Positions 10,828-22,844 are shown, numbered from the stretch's first letter. The stretch: 64,000 nucleotides of DNA from Sipunculus nudus (GCA_026874595.1 CM049312.1:78899429-78963428), one strand, 5' to 3'. Notes: generated by a model from the letters alone, not told the origin. Translations and numbers: made by a program.

Positions 10828-10980
10828 TGTTACGGGGCGACTTAAAAGCGGACCGAACTGTTAGTGAAATTTTGCTTTGCTAGGGAAGCGGTAGGTACGC
10901 CGAACTTGTGCTGCACCCACATGGGTTCGAATCCCGGATCGGCCCAAAATTTTCCCCTGAACAATTTCTCATTCGTAACA
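10828..10980 (+). repeat. 3' LTR of the TRIM-like element
   Basis: 153 bp, starts TGTTACGGGGC and ends TTCGTAACA. A box TAGGGAAGCGG (10881-10891) and a perfect B box GGTTCGAATCC (10924-10934), again 32 nt apart. Preceded by the polypurine tract at 10817-10825. Confidence 0.85.
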
Positions 10981-11238
10981 CTTTCTAGAAGAAACTAAAA
11001 ACTGTTTTGTTCAAGGAACAGTATGATTATTCTTTATGAACTGTGCACTACGTTTTTCTCCCTAGCGACCATGAGCTATATTCAGTTAAATTATTCTAGC
11101 ATAAATTAAATCTAGTCAATCTTATCTGTTTTATTTCACTACTTTTAATGTTTCTCTCATTGTATTTCAAAAAGCGTTAATGAGCACAATATGTGGATAG
11201 ACACTTTATAAAAATAAATTATTATTATCATTATTATA

Positions 11239-12190
11239 AAAGTATTTGTAGTAATAAATGTCCGAGATTCTGTGTATATAGCACCATGTATCCTCACTAT
11301 GCATGACCAATTCATCCTCATGTGTATATGCGACTACCCAAGGACCATTTTTCAGAAATCACTCGGCATCCGCCCATACACAACTTTAGAAAAATAATTG
11401 AATGGATAATTTGACATTGGCATCCAATTTCCAAATTTTCAATATTTGTTTTATATAAAAGAGATATTTTACCCAAGAAACAAGAAACCTTTATTTTACC
11501 TCGCCATATGAATCACAAAACCTTGACTTTTTTAGCGGTGAACCATATCATAGCGCCCGAAACATTATCGAAACATTATCAAATTCCATGGCAGGCATGG
11601 CGTTTCCCAGGGATTTCATCAGGACCTGTCTAACGTAGAGCCGTCTAGGCCAGGTGTCCACATTTTGTACCGTGCTAGCAGGCTTACAGGAAGTCAAGCT
11701 TATATGTTTTAAAAAACATGATCTCGAGAACAATGTTTCTTTCTGGAAATTTAAAGATATGTAAAGTGTATGGAATTGTTAGAGACTTTGCATTCTATGT
11801 ACACAACCGATTTAGTTTAAGAAGTACGTAGACTCAGTCCTGTTCAATGTATACTAGGTCTAGAAATTATGCAAAAGAAATTAATTAGAATTTGTATGAG
11901 ATCAATTCACCTGGTTAAACTGCACTCTGCTGTGGAAGAAGAGTACATTTCTCATACTGACGCAACAACTGAATCAGCAGTCGTTTGTGGAATGGTAGGT
12001 ATCTCACAGCCTCCAAACACGGTACTATAAGTAGCAAAAGTCGGCAGTTTGATTTGCTCTCTTTATTATTACTAAAAATTTATTATTATGAAAAAAATGG
12101 GAGAGAAAATGTATGTAAGGGGCGTCCGGTGTTATGAAGCCAATTAAACTTTGAAACTTAACGTAAGATACAAATGAAATATTTGCTTGT
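11239..12190. other. Intergenic region, nothing recognised
   Basis: No domain-bearing ORF. Two TTTATT strings near 12062 and 12081 could serve as the minus-strand polyadenylation signal (AATAAA) of the kringle/C1q gene about 150 bp after its stop codon. Confidence 0.4.
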
Positions 12191-12214
12191 CGGTGTTCAT
12201 GGGCAATATTCCCT

Positions 12215-13452
12215 TTAATTTCTTGTCATTACAATGTCTGTGTCAGGAGATGACCAGGTGAATGCGTTTCTCCCGCCGTTATGAAGTGTGTTGGATGTAG
12301 AAGAACACATAGTGACGAACACAGCATCGTCTTTCTTGAGCTTCAGGGGTCTGCTGATGGACATGGCTGAATGATCTCCTGAGGTGTAGGCCTGGCCAAC
12401 CACCGCCTGGTTCTGACGAAGCTCGATACAACCTGGACCGGGTTTGGAAGAGAAGCCATCCACCATGAACATGTACACCCCGGGCTGTGGAGCAACAAAA
12501 GCATGCAGAGCCACTCTGTACACGTTGGCGACGTTCATGTTCACGTGGTCGTAAGGAACCCGACGTGGACCATCGATGATGTTTTTCAGTGGTGAATCTC
12601 CTCTATACTCCACGTGGAATATAATATCAGCTGAAACAAAAATAATTATAATTTAACATTATGCATATTAACGAACACGCAGTAATAAATAACTCCAAAC
12701 AATGGACAGAATCTTGTGTACATTGGGTTCATATTAAAAAGTCGACATCAAAAGGCCAACAGAATCATAACAAATACAAACTCTTATACATAAATAATTT
12801 TTACCCTAACATTTAAAACGAAGTAGAATAGTAGTTTATCAGACTATAATAAAATATTTACATTCGCCCGCAGAGACGGGATTTGTTTATTTTTTTTTAT
12901 TTTAGTAAAACCTGTATATGAGGTAAGGAATATAACCATAAAATGTGTAGTCATAAAATATTTAGATTTACGAGTATTATTTGAATATTATTATTATTAA
13001 TATTATTTATATTAGTATCATTAATATATTTTAAGTCTGTGAAATTAGGCTGCTGTGATGTCGAAAAGCCTCTCTAAGTATAGTAATATTTGGATGCTAT
13101 CAAATAAACGGAGCAAATCCCAGAGTTGTTCATTAAATATCCTTAATTTATGTCATTTCTTCGCATGCGTTTGTGCGTGTGTGTGTGCTCTTACTACATA
13201 GAGGAACAGTGCACGTTTCCCATCGTTTTCCTGGGTCTGTTGTGTAACACCAGGGCCCCTCCGGCCCAGGCTTTGGTTTTGGGTTTCTGCAGTAGTTCCT
13301 CGCTGCCCTAGCTGAGGCATCTGGAAACATGCTGTCGTTACGGTATGAATGTCTGTGTGGATGCAAGCTGACCCATTCTTGGCAGTGTCTCCCTGATGTA
13401 GTCCTGCTTATCTGCCCCATATATTCGTACCCAATTCCTGTGGTCTTACATT
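12215..13452 (-). CDS. Secreted kringle plus C1q-like protein, two 3' exons (5' end not found)
   Basis: Exon 13452-13195 encodes a complete kringle: six cysteines in the canonical places (ECK, GRHCQEW, NYCRNP, PWCYT, WETC, VPLC), with the PH.H and NYCRNP motifs. The intron 13194-12631 (564 bp) has donor TGTA|GTAAGA and acceptor TTTCAG|CTGAT; both sides are phase 1, so the reading frame continues. Exon 12630-12215 encodes a C1q-like jelly-roll domain: FVAPQPGVYMF, the S-x-SRPLKLKKDDAVFV strand and a terminal F-x-W instead of the usual FSG. Kringles bind proteins or lysine side chains, and C1q domains are trimeric recognition modules abundant in bivalves, so an extracellular recognition role is likely. 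The kringle exon starts in phase 1 after CCCTAG, so at least one upstream exon with a signal peptide is missing. A TTTATT polyA signal follows about 150 bp on. Confidence 0.82.
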
Positions 13453-16400
13453 CTAGGGAGTTACCAAAAACAATTTAGCATTAGTTCTCATTATTAATCG
13501 TATTTACCTAAATGCTCATCTAATCAATGCACGACAATCCTTAAGTGCTGATCTGCCATTACTTTTATAAAGATTACTTACGATTAAACTTTCAGGACTT
13601 TTATTTCTGTATATGTCAGCCTTTGTTAAGACTAAAATATCTTTGACACAAAAACAGTTCTGTCAAATTCATCACATCTTTAAGTTGTCCATCATAGGAA
13701 ATATGCTTAAAATTTCGTTCATAGCTGGATCAATGGATTGTCTGGACCAATCAGTGTTATGATATATTGAGCTATCAACGTTCTAATATTGAATAATATT
13801 GTCAAATTAACGTTACATAAACTTAGTCAAAAAGTTTAAACGAAAGGTGTCTGATTTCTGTAGCTGGCATATTTGCAAAATGCTAGCAACATTATAATAG
13901 TATAACAACTGCATCTCCTCTTAGTAGGTATAATGCTATTTCTTTACAGTTGAACCTCGATATCCGAATAGTTTGGAGGTACATATCATTTGTTTGGTTA
14001 ATTGAGGTTATCCGTATCTCTGCAGAAATCCGGGGTAATATGTAACTTTATTTATTGGTGATTTTTTTTTTTAGATTTACATTGTACATTCGGAAAAACC
14101 AACAAATCATTTATAAATGCACTACCAGTTTTCTGTTTTCATACAATTAAATATAATGCGCACCTTTGATCAGTCCCATTCTCTGCAGCACCTATAAGAC
14201 CAGGAATAAATATTGAACCCAGCTTCAAAGTACAAGATATTTTATACTCGAGATATTCCAATATTACTTTTCATTTCTGAATACATACGATATTCATTCT
14301 GAATAAGAATTGTTTGAAAGCTACCACACTACCTGCGTACCATAAATGCTGATTTTCTGTTTTTTTAATTATCCGCTACCTATTAAGAACACAGGCAAGA
14401 TTAAGAAAGCCTTTCAAAATAGGTTGCATGACACAATACCTTTGGTTTGTTTTCCAGTTGCCGGGTACCTTCATGTAAGGTTTCATTTTGGCAAGAACAG
14501 GAGGAAACCAAACTTAGCCACAAAAGCACAACCTTCATTTTACTTTATTAGAAAATGAGGATCTGTAATAACGATCATTTTAAATACTAGATACATGTCA
14601 AAATGTTATGACTTTATATAGTATACATACTAAATATAAGAATCCAAGGCCTACTTTAGGGGATTTTACACATTATGTAACTATGCATGTATACTAATCA
14701 ATTATCCTGGAAAATAAAAGAAAAAAATAATAATCTTGGTCACTTTCGATAGATATTTCGTATTTTATTTAAGTGTCAATAAAATAAAAAAAATAGTCAT
14801 ATGTTTATTACGCTCTGAGAGATCTGCTCTTATTGTAGCTTACGCATGTGTCATCAGACATTTTACTTGTTAATATTTTGCTTCTGGATAAAGATCTGTT
14901 ATAGGAACTAGTTGATTTAAAATATAAACTTAGACTCACCTGTTTGAGTGATACTTGTTACAATGTCAACAAACGCACAACAACAACGTGATCAACCCGG
15001 AGGACAGGTGTATATATAATCTTTCCTGGTATGTATTTTGCGTAGGCAACAATTTGTAAAGTGTCCAAAAATTAGTTGCGGAGGGTATACTTGAAAAGCT
15101 TCCAGTGGGATGTATCGTACTCTGTTCAAGGTAAAGAGAGGTTAGTAACATGAAATGTTTTGTGATAAATATCACTTATATTCAGCATAATATCTTCCTC
15201 CAGCTGAAGGCCCTTAAAAAGTTCCTTTTCTGACAACCTTAATATTACATAATGTTTTAGCATTGCTTCCAACTAAAAGATATATTCAATTTCTAATGTA
15301 ACCAGTATTGGGGCTCGAATACATTCCAAATCATTGACATTTAAGCGTATCTTATCTCATAATGTATACAATAGATAATCAGATACGGTACACACTCAAT
15401 GTCATATGGAGTTGATCATAAGTTCATCGTGCTGTTTATTATATTCTCCATAACTAAATTACTGTGCGTATACTATGATTTTATCCTTGTTCCAAAATCG
15501 CCGTTGAAGCTAACCATTCTTTTCCGGTTTATAATTAGAAAGCAGGTGTTTAGAAGTTTCAAAAACTTTGAGTCATTATTAGGGTCATAGGTGAACTGGT
15601 ACCCTTTAGTTTTCGGGCGACCTCTGGCATGGTTTTGTGTGGCGTCCAACCGTGCGTCAGCTGTTTCCTCTCCTTAAGCATTCTAACAAAGCCTTACATA
15701 TCTCAGGAGAGCGAGCATATATAGCAGTCAAAGTCTGTTTGTTCACAAAATACGAACAGCCTTATCTTAAAAGGATTATTTATTAGACGTTAACCTACGC
15801 TCCCGAGGCAGCGGAAATCTTGCGCTTCTAAAGGAGCAACTGATTTTCATGCTGCCAGCTTTGACCGTTTATGATATATTTAGACAGCAGATGGCGGTTC
15901 GTTGTCCGCTAAAAAAAACGTGCGTATGATGTGACAAGCAGCCAACCAGATGCCAATAAACAAACACTCGACAGGCTCCGCCCATAGCTGCGCTTCAAGC
16001 ACCGCTTGATGAAAGTTAACGGTCGAATTTTAATTGCTCCCTCTGTATTCTCGCATCATCGACCTATTCGATTACGACATTATGACTGTGTTAGCGTAGC
16101 CATGTATCTGTTGTCTGCAGAACTGAAACCAGCCAGCGAGGTATGCACGCAGCCTTTGTTGTTAAGTTTCGTTTGAATTACAACTCACCGGCCGGGCATC
16201 CTATGTGCCCAAGGCCCTAAGCAAACCACGTCTGGGACAATTCTCTTTGAGCCTGTGGCCTTTTCAGACGGTTACCGGGGCGATGAGCTGTCACTCAAAA
16301 CGAAATGAACATGATTTGCTCCGTGTATTCCTCGCTTGGCCGTGTCTTCCAGCTCAAGGTCTCATCTGATTGGACGAAAATACAGTGCTCCCCTCTGGTG

Positions 16401-16620
16401 AAGCAATTCAGGATACGAGGTCATAAGAAACAGCGCTTACGATAAAGGAAGTAGGCCTATAATTAAGGCGCTGTGTAAAGAGCCTAACGTTAACCAAACT
16501 TATGTGACTGAATGGAGTAACTTTAAATGATGCATGTACCCAGTTATCAGATAGCTTTATCTTATATCGAAGACTGAAGACGGTACAATTCAACGTTTTT
16601 ACAAAGTATAACTTTTGTTA
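13453..16620. other. Upstream region of the kringle/C1q gene; nothing firmly recognised
   Basis: Should contain the missing 5' exon(s). A good-looking minus-strand donor CAG|GTGAGT at 14939 has the right phase, but the frame before it holds a stop and no ATG, so it was not used. 15590-16450 is less AT-rich than its surroundings and could be promoter sequence. No gene is supported there. Confidence 0.35.
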
Positions 16621-16629
16621 CTTGTGTAT

Positions 16630-17958
16630 CAGGGGTGGTCATCCCATTATGTCATGGTGGTCATCGTATTATGTCATGGTGGTCATCATATTATGTCATG
16701 TTAGTCATTTCATTAGGTCATGGTGGTCATCTCATTATGTCAAGTTGGTCATCTCATTATGTCATGGTGGTCATCGAATTGTGTCATGGTCGTCATCGTA
16801 TTATATCTTGGTGGTCATCTCATTATCTCATGGTGGTTATCGTATTATGTCATGTTGGTCATCGTATTATGTCATCTTGGACGTCGTATAATGTTAAGGT
16901 GGTCATCGTATTATGTCATAGTGGTCATCTCATCATGTCATAGTGGTCATCGTATCATCTCATGGTGGTCATCGTTTGATGTAAAAGTGGTCATCTCATT
17001 TTGTCATGGTGGTCATCCCATTATGTCATGGTGGTCATCGTATTATGTCATTGTGGTATTCGTATTATGTCATGATGGTCATCGTATTATATCATGGTAG
17101 TCTTCTCATTATGTCATGTTGGTCGTCTCATTATGTCAAGGTGGTCATCGAATTGTGTCATGGTGGTCATCGTATTTTTTGTCATTTTGGTCATCGTATT
17201 ATGTCATGGTAGTCATCTCATTATTTCATGTTGGTCATCTCATTATGTCATGGTGGTCATCGAATTGTGTTATGGTGGTCATCGTATTATGTCATGATGG
17301 TCATATCGTTATGCCATGGGGCCATCGTATTATATCATTGTGGTCGTCGCATTATGTCATGGTTGTCATCGTATTATGTCATGGTGGTCATCTTATTATG
17401 TCATGGTGGTTATCTCATTATGTCATGGTGGTGATCGTATTATGTCATGTTGGTCATCGTATTATGTCATGGTGGGTATCGTATTATGTCGTGGTGGTCA
17501 TCTCATTATGTCATAGTGGTCATCGTATTTTGTCATGATGTTCATCTCATTAAATCATGGTGGTCATATCATTATGTCATGGTGGTCATCGTATTATGTC
17601 ATGGTGGTCATCTTATTATCTCATGGTGGTAATCTCATTATGTCATGATAATTATACCATTACGTCAGGTGGTCATATCATTAGGTCATGGTGGTCATCT
17701 CATTATGTCATGGTGGTCATCTCATTTTTCATGGGGTCATCGTATCATATCATGGTGTTCATCTCATTATGTGATGTTGGTCATATCATTATGTCATGGT
17801 AGTCATCTAATTATGCCAATGTGGTCATCTCAATATGTCATGGTGGTCATCTCATTATGTCATGGGGGTCATCTAATTATGTCTTGGTTGTCATCGTATT
17901 ATGTCAGAGTGGTCCTCGTATTATGTCATGGTGGTCATCGTATTATGTCACTTGTTGA
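16630..17958 (+). repeat. 22-bp minisatellite, about 60 copies
   Basis: The unit is close to GTCATGGTGGTCATCGTATTAT, alternating with a CTCATTAT variant. Copies differ by a few substitutions and small indels. Because 22 is not a multiple of three and the unit has no plus-strand stop in most copies, all three plus frames stay open for long stretches and give the same peptide period (MSWWSSYYV..., CHGGHRI). These ORFs (60-140 codons) are an artefact of the array, not genes. Confidence 0.95.
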
Positions 17959-17959
17959 A

Positions 17960-20690
17960 TTCGGCTGGCAAAGCTCGAGACACTTTGCAAAAGACAATAC
18001 AATGGGCTTCCATTTATTTGACACATTGACTGAACTGTAAAAGAATTAAATACTATTGTAATAGAATGGAAAAGATTTAAAAGTCAGTTCATTTAATAAA
18101 TATACCTTATTCTTACCATATATTTTGTTTAATGTTGCATATTATCAGAAGCGTCCATTTTGGCTTGATTCTGATTGTTACAGAAATAAGTATGCAATTA
18201 TGTGATATTTTAAATATCATACTCTCCCAAGGTAACAACTTACTTTTACACGGGGGGGGGGGGGGGGTGGACATCGAATCTCAAATTTCGTTTAGACTCA
18301 GTATACTGTGACACATATTTATGGACGGAAATCGTGCGTATTTTTATGACAAAATTTCATTCTTTTATTTGGCAAATTTGGGTGTTGCGAGAATGTGACA
18401 TGGCAAGCCCACCGTATCAGTCTCATAAAATGTTGACTACTATACTCTGTTAGTCTTCACAGATTGGCACTCAAAGATTATAGATGGCTAACTCATTGAA
18501 AGATAAGAATCTCTCTCTATATTTATGTGAGTCCGTGTGTGGGTGTGAGCGTGTGCGTACGGAAGCCCATGCTAAAACTCCTAACAGTAACTGCCACCTT
18601 TTTAAGTAAACTTTACAAACATACCTTACTGGAACTAAATCTATAACATGTTAGAATTTTTTTTGCTTAATTGTTAAACACGTATGTTACCGCCAACGTT
18701 GCGGTTGCAGGGGAGCGCCTTATTCAAGTTTAAAGTATTAATTATCTCATTATAAACAAAAAGGTTCGAATAATTTTTACTATCCTGTTTAAACAAAAAT
18801 CTGCTGTCGTCTAGACACTGGCGCCCTAATATTCCAAATCTGTAGTCTGTTCCTCCAGTAGATAGACATGGAATTTTGCAGAATATTCTCTTAAACTCAA
18901 ATATTATGTTTGATCCGAAAGTTGCTGTGGTACCAAAGGCCTAATATGAGATGTAAACCTTTATGACAAAAAAAATTATATTTCGCAACCCTCTGCTTAT
19001 TCTAAATCTTGTGGTCAAGTGACATGGCATCTGTCATGGGTTGGAAAGCTCACTTTGACAATTATAATTTTAAAATATTTGTGAAACTAAACACATAAGC
19101 AGGAGTATTTAAGTCTAGCTTTCTGAGCATGCGACCAGTAACCTTGACCTTCAATAATGGGGCTGAGGGGTTGTAATAAGTATACTGTTTAGTCAGATAT
19201 TGATTTGACTGTATTACTTTTATATTTTGCAAGGTATAACTTTAATTTTTCTTATAGTTAAGTAGGCCTTTACCCCATTCTTTTTTTGCAGCATATCATG
19301 AAACCAGTTTATGAAAACTATTACCAAATTTCAATGCTTTCCCTACCGTGGAACAGTCTATACCAAAGATATTGAAATCTACACTGTGGAAACATACTAG
19401 AAATATGACTATAGTGAGTCTGTCATTATTCTCGGTCCGTTGACAGCCTTGCTTATGTGATCATATACCATTTTAAAACGGGACTCATATGAGTAAAAAT
19501 GCTAAAAAAAGAAACAATTATTTGGAGATAAATCCGCAGGTCTTATTTGTTTACAATCTATCTCTTTCTGCAGTGAAAGCATTTTCTCTGACTGGTTTAC
19601 TTCTTGTCTGTTTACAGAATTGATACAAATGTAAAAGAAAATCTGCTAATTTGTAGAGAAAAAAATATAAATGCAAGCTTTTAAACGTTGAAAAGATATT
19701 TTTAAAACATGAGGTATGGGCGTTTGCCGGTTAAATACTTTGCACTTAAAAATGGGCCAATAATAATATACCCTTTTTTCAAACTGTCATTTTTCCATTA
19801 GAAGATGAAATTATACTGATGGTAAAAGTTGTAAGGTAAATTGAGGCAACAGGGAATACAGGCCAGTTCTGAATTCAATATTTTCTATCTTGTCTCAGCA
19901 CGGTGCATGAATTTTGTTTATACTAACTAAATCACCCACCAGATAGTTTGTATTGTGGAGAAGGGAACAAAATTAGCACGGGCTGTGGTAAAGTTGCACT
20001 ATATCATAACTGGTAAGTTAAAGTAAACGAAATATTATCGTCGATATGTCGACTCTTCGTACCTTCATTATATCTACTTTAATATGAATTTATTTGGACC
20101 TGCCGCTTGTAGAAACAATGTACATATATACATGATTGCTATATATCAGTTGCTTTGACCCGGTATGGTTATCATCAGAGTAACTATTGTAATGAGTTTT
20201 GCTCTGTTCTGGTTTCAATAAAATACTTGAAACCTATTTTAAGCCCCACCTTGAACCTGCACGTCAGTTGCAATGATTTCTAGTTGTACACAGGTAAATT
20301 AACTTAAACTGTATCTCTGTCTAAATTCTTACTTTTATTGTTCTCTCTTGTCTACTAAATCTCTTAGTTTTTTATTTGTTTAATCTGTTTAAACTGCATG
20401 ATAAGATTAATTTGTTGTGGACTTGTATTTTGACAATCACCTATAAATGGTTTAAGATTGATATTAAATAAGAAAGTAAAATGTGAGGCTCTTTTGAACA
20501 TAGTTTTAGTGAAAAGATTGCTTATGGTATAATAATGATAAAAACAATAATAATAATAATAATAATAATAAAAATAAGTTGATCATACGTATACGTGTAA
20601 GCTTTTTATAGATATTGAATTTCATTCATTTTAACTCCCTGTGTTACGTACATCACCTTGTGAACATGTACTGTGAGAAATAACTGTATA
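17960..20690. other. Intergenic region, nothing recognised
   Basis: AT-rich. Holds a poly-G run at 18252-18267 and an (AAT)n tract at about 20546-20572. The promoter of the C-type lectin gene should lie at the right end, but no TATA or initiator could be assigned with confidence. Confidence 0.4.
20546..20574. repeat. (AAT)n microsatellite
   Basis: About nine AAT units some 120 bp upstream of the C-type lectin start codon. Confidence 0.9.
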
Positions 20691-20691
20691 C

Positions 20692-22627
20692 ATGTCTTCC
20701 AGTTTTCGGGTATTCAAGATGTTTATAATGATGTCTCTAATCATGGGCGTCCTCGTGGCAACAAATGATAGTGTTTTAATGAAGGACTGTTATGGTCCAG
20801 GATTTTGTGGATGTCACGGGGCGTTTGATGGCAATAACCTGGGCCTTTTGATTGGACTATTGGGCATAAAAGAAAGCAATACACAGGGTACCTGCAGTGA
20901 GTTCATTTCTAATCAAGTTTTGATTTCTATTGTTCTGGAATATTTTAAAGGTCTAAGATGTACTGTTGTGAACTTAATCAATATAAACCAGTGCAGGATA
21001 TAACTAACACGCAGGTTCAACTATCTATATAGTGTTCCCATACGAGATAGTTATGCATTGTCGGGACTGTTGTTATATCATAGTGAGGTAACGATTATCC
21101 TTTGGTTAGTTAGTCTTAATAGCTTTATTCAAGACGTTTAGGAACCGACTTAGATGAAATCTGGATAGCATCAACGAAACATTTAATTAAATTTTGGCAG
21201 TAATCTGGATCACAATGATATATTAGTACATTCTAAGTTAGGGTTATTTTCAATGTGTGATGCCCAAGGCCATTCACAGGGAATCTGGGGTCGTCCTTGT
21301 ACAATAAAACCTGATCTAGCTCTTGTGCAACCAAAAGGGTGGTGAACTGTTACACGTTTTTTTTTCTTTTAAGAACACAAAAAAATGATTAGGATTATAG
21401 CGGATATCTATGTGTATATATGTGTACATTTAGACTACAGTTCCGTATTTATCATTTATTCCCGTTGCAATTTATAATTTCATTATAACTGTTATACAAT
21501 TCAGCTAATATACTTCATCATAAAAGACCGATCGATCATTTTTTTTTATTTTAGAATGCCGTGGAGAATTTGGACACCTTTTCATACCGGGACCAGAGGA
21601 CAGCCAACGTGCACCTTCATGCTACAAGCCTTACCCTCAACCCCTCGTGGAGATCCACGAGGCCCACAGTATTTGCAAGATGTCAGGAGGTCATCTCGTT
21701 GACATTCAGACCAAACGGGAGCAGGATCACGTGACAAGGATGACAAGAGCTAACCATCCACAAGGTATAGAACTCACAGTATCTTCGAGAAATGCAACTT
21801 TTATTTTTTCCTTGTCTATAAAACCAGAAATCGAGATGGTGTATTATAAATATGTTATTCTTATTGTGTGCGTGCCTTCATTTTTATTAAAAGAAACTGG
21901 TATGTATTTAAAACTTTTTTCAAGTCTCATTAGACTATTCAGGGGACTAATCTCTGAGCTCGTGTCGGGTTTCGGGCTTGGTAATCTTAATTGTTCCCAT
22001 ATCCATGAGACATATTCAAAATGAGATTGTTATAGTGTAAATAGGAAAAGGCATTTGTATTTGAATTAATAAAATTATAACATGATTATTAAACATGACT
22101 ATTGTATGAACACACGTCATCATGAAATACTTTAACCCTCAAAATTGGGTAAACTTTAAAGTGCCAAGAATTTCTTTCCGTAGGAAGCCCCAGTTTCGTT
22201 CACTTTAATCTGCTTATAAAGATTGTTTGAAACGATCAAGCGTTTAAAATCCCAGTATGGTTGTACGTGATTATTTAAAGTTCCTCTGTCCCTTTTTACC
22301 GGTGCGAGTCTTAGCTGTGTATTGAAAATAATTACCCCTGGACTTCTTTTGGTCCTCGGCCCCGGTAATCCACTGATTTCACTTTCAGGTAATATGTTTG
22401 GCTGGTACAGCTACTGGACTTCCGGACAAATGATCGGAGGAAAGTGGATCTGGACATCAACAAACGAAAACATTGGAGAAACCTTCTGGGCTGAAGGGGA
22501 ACCAAGCACAATCGGAGGCTTCATTCATATGGAGGCGGAGACCGGGATATGGAGAGACATATATGCAATGTATAAATTTGCTGTGCTTTGTGAACAGGAG
22601 GCCGTATGTTTTGATAGGAATTATTAA
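20692..22627 (+). CDS. Secreted C-type lectin domain protein, three exons
   Basis: Model: 20692-20896, 21555-21764, 22389-22627; 217 codons plus stop. Donors GCA|GTGAGT and CAAG|GTATAG and acceptors TTTTAG|AATGC and TTTCAG|GTAAT all keep phase 1, so the frame is continuous. Exon 1 starts with a hydrophobic signal peptide (MFIMMSLIMGVLVA) and a cysteine-containing linker (CYGPGFCGCHG). Exon 2 has the lectin start SCYK...EIHEAHSICKMSGGHLV. Exon 3 has WYSYWTSG, WIWTSTNE, FWAEGEPST, IWRDI and the last cysteine VLCEQ. Canonical lectins use EPN or QPD and WND with a C2-C3 disulfide; here the motifs are EPS and WRD, and both C2 and C3 are absent. Calcium-dependent sugar binding is therefore doubtful. 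AATAAA lies at 22730, about 100 bp after the stop. Likely a secreted recognition protein. Confidence 0.88.
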
Positions 22628-22729
22628 TCATCCGACAGGAATCGTACAGATAAACATTCAACACAAAAGGTTTGAATGAAACTTGTTAGACCTTAAAACG
22701 TCGTATTTCGTCAGGCAGACTTTAAACAA

Positions 22730-22735
22730 AATAAA
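22730..22735 (+). terminator. Polyadenylation signal of the lectin gene
   Basis: AATAAA 103 bases after the stop codon of the C-type lectin gene, a usual distance for an animal 3' UTR of modest length. Confidence 0.55.
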
Positions 22736-22844
22736 TCCCCACGAATTCTTCTGATTTTTCTTTTTTTCATAAGATTTTTGATTATCAGGAATTGCCGGTC
22801 ATAAACTTCGGTCAACTTAATTTTTTTACGAACCCAGGCTTCTT

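Larger units (their letters stand above)
10552..10980 (+). mobile_element. TRIM-like miniature LTR retrotransposon
   Basis: Non-coding element of 429 bp with full LTR-retrotransposon architecture. 5' LTR 10552-10708 and 3' LTR 10828-10980 are about 85-90% alike by eye and run TGTTACG...CGTAACA (5' copy end altered to TTGCA). Three bases after the 5' LTR is the primer-binding site TGGGGGCTCGTCCGGGAT, a perfect 18-nt complement of the tRNA-Pro 3' end. The internal part is only 119 bp. A purine tract AAGAGGGGG lies just before the 3' LTR. CTTT at 10548-10551 and 10981-10984 is a target duplication, and the interrupted LINE frame resumes on the far side. Each LTR carries tRNA-like A and B boxes. 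It resembles plant TRIM elements in build. An autonomous partner supplying reverse transcriptase is not in this window. Confidence 0.88.
10240..11238 (+). mobile_element. Non-LTR retrotransposon (LINE) 3' relic, interrupted
   Basis: Conceptual translation on the plus strand gives fragments typical of the C-terminal reverse-transcriptase region of jockey/CR1/L2-like LINEs: LRYLHWLPVNQRIKFK, then PYVPNRN, LLHVP.TKS and FSVAGPALWNSPTLKLRR (10240-10545). After the inserted element the frame resumes with KKLKTVLFKEQ (about 10987-11020). The sequence ends in an (ATT)n tail near 11215-11238, as many LINEs of this type do. It is 5' truncated, has stops and frame changes, and is certainly dead. Confidence 0.8.

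Noticed and set aside
14940-15175. Candidate 5' signal-peptide exon of the kringle/C1q gene (donor CAG|GTGAGT)
   Set aside because: The phase fits, but the required frame has a TGA, no ATG and no acceptor after the stop; the hydrophobic stretch seen lies in another frame.
16630-17958. CRISPR-like regular repeats
   Set aside because: There are no spacers; units abut directly, and the window is clearly animal nuclear DNA.
16622-18040. Series of long plus-strand ORFs (60-140 codons)
   Set aside because: They arise from a stop-free 22-bp tandem unit that reads alike in all frames.
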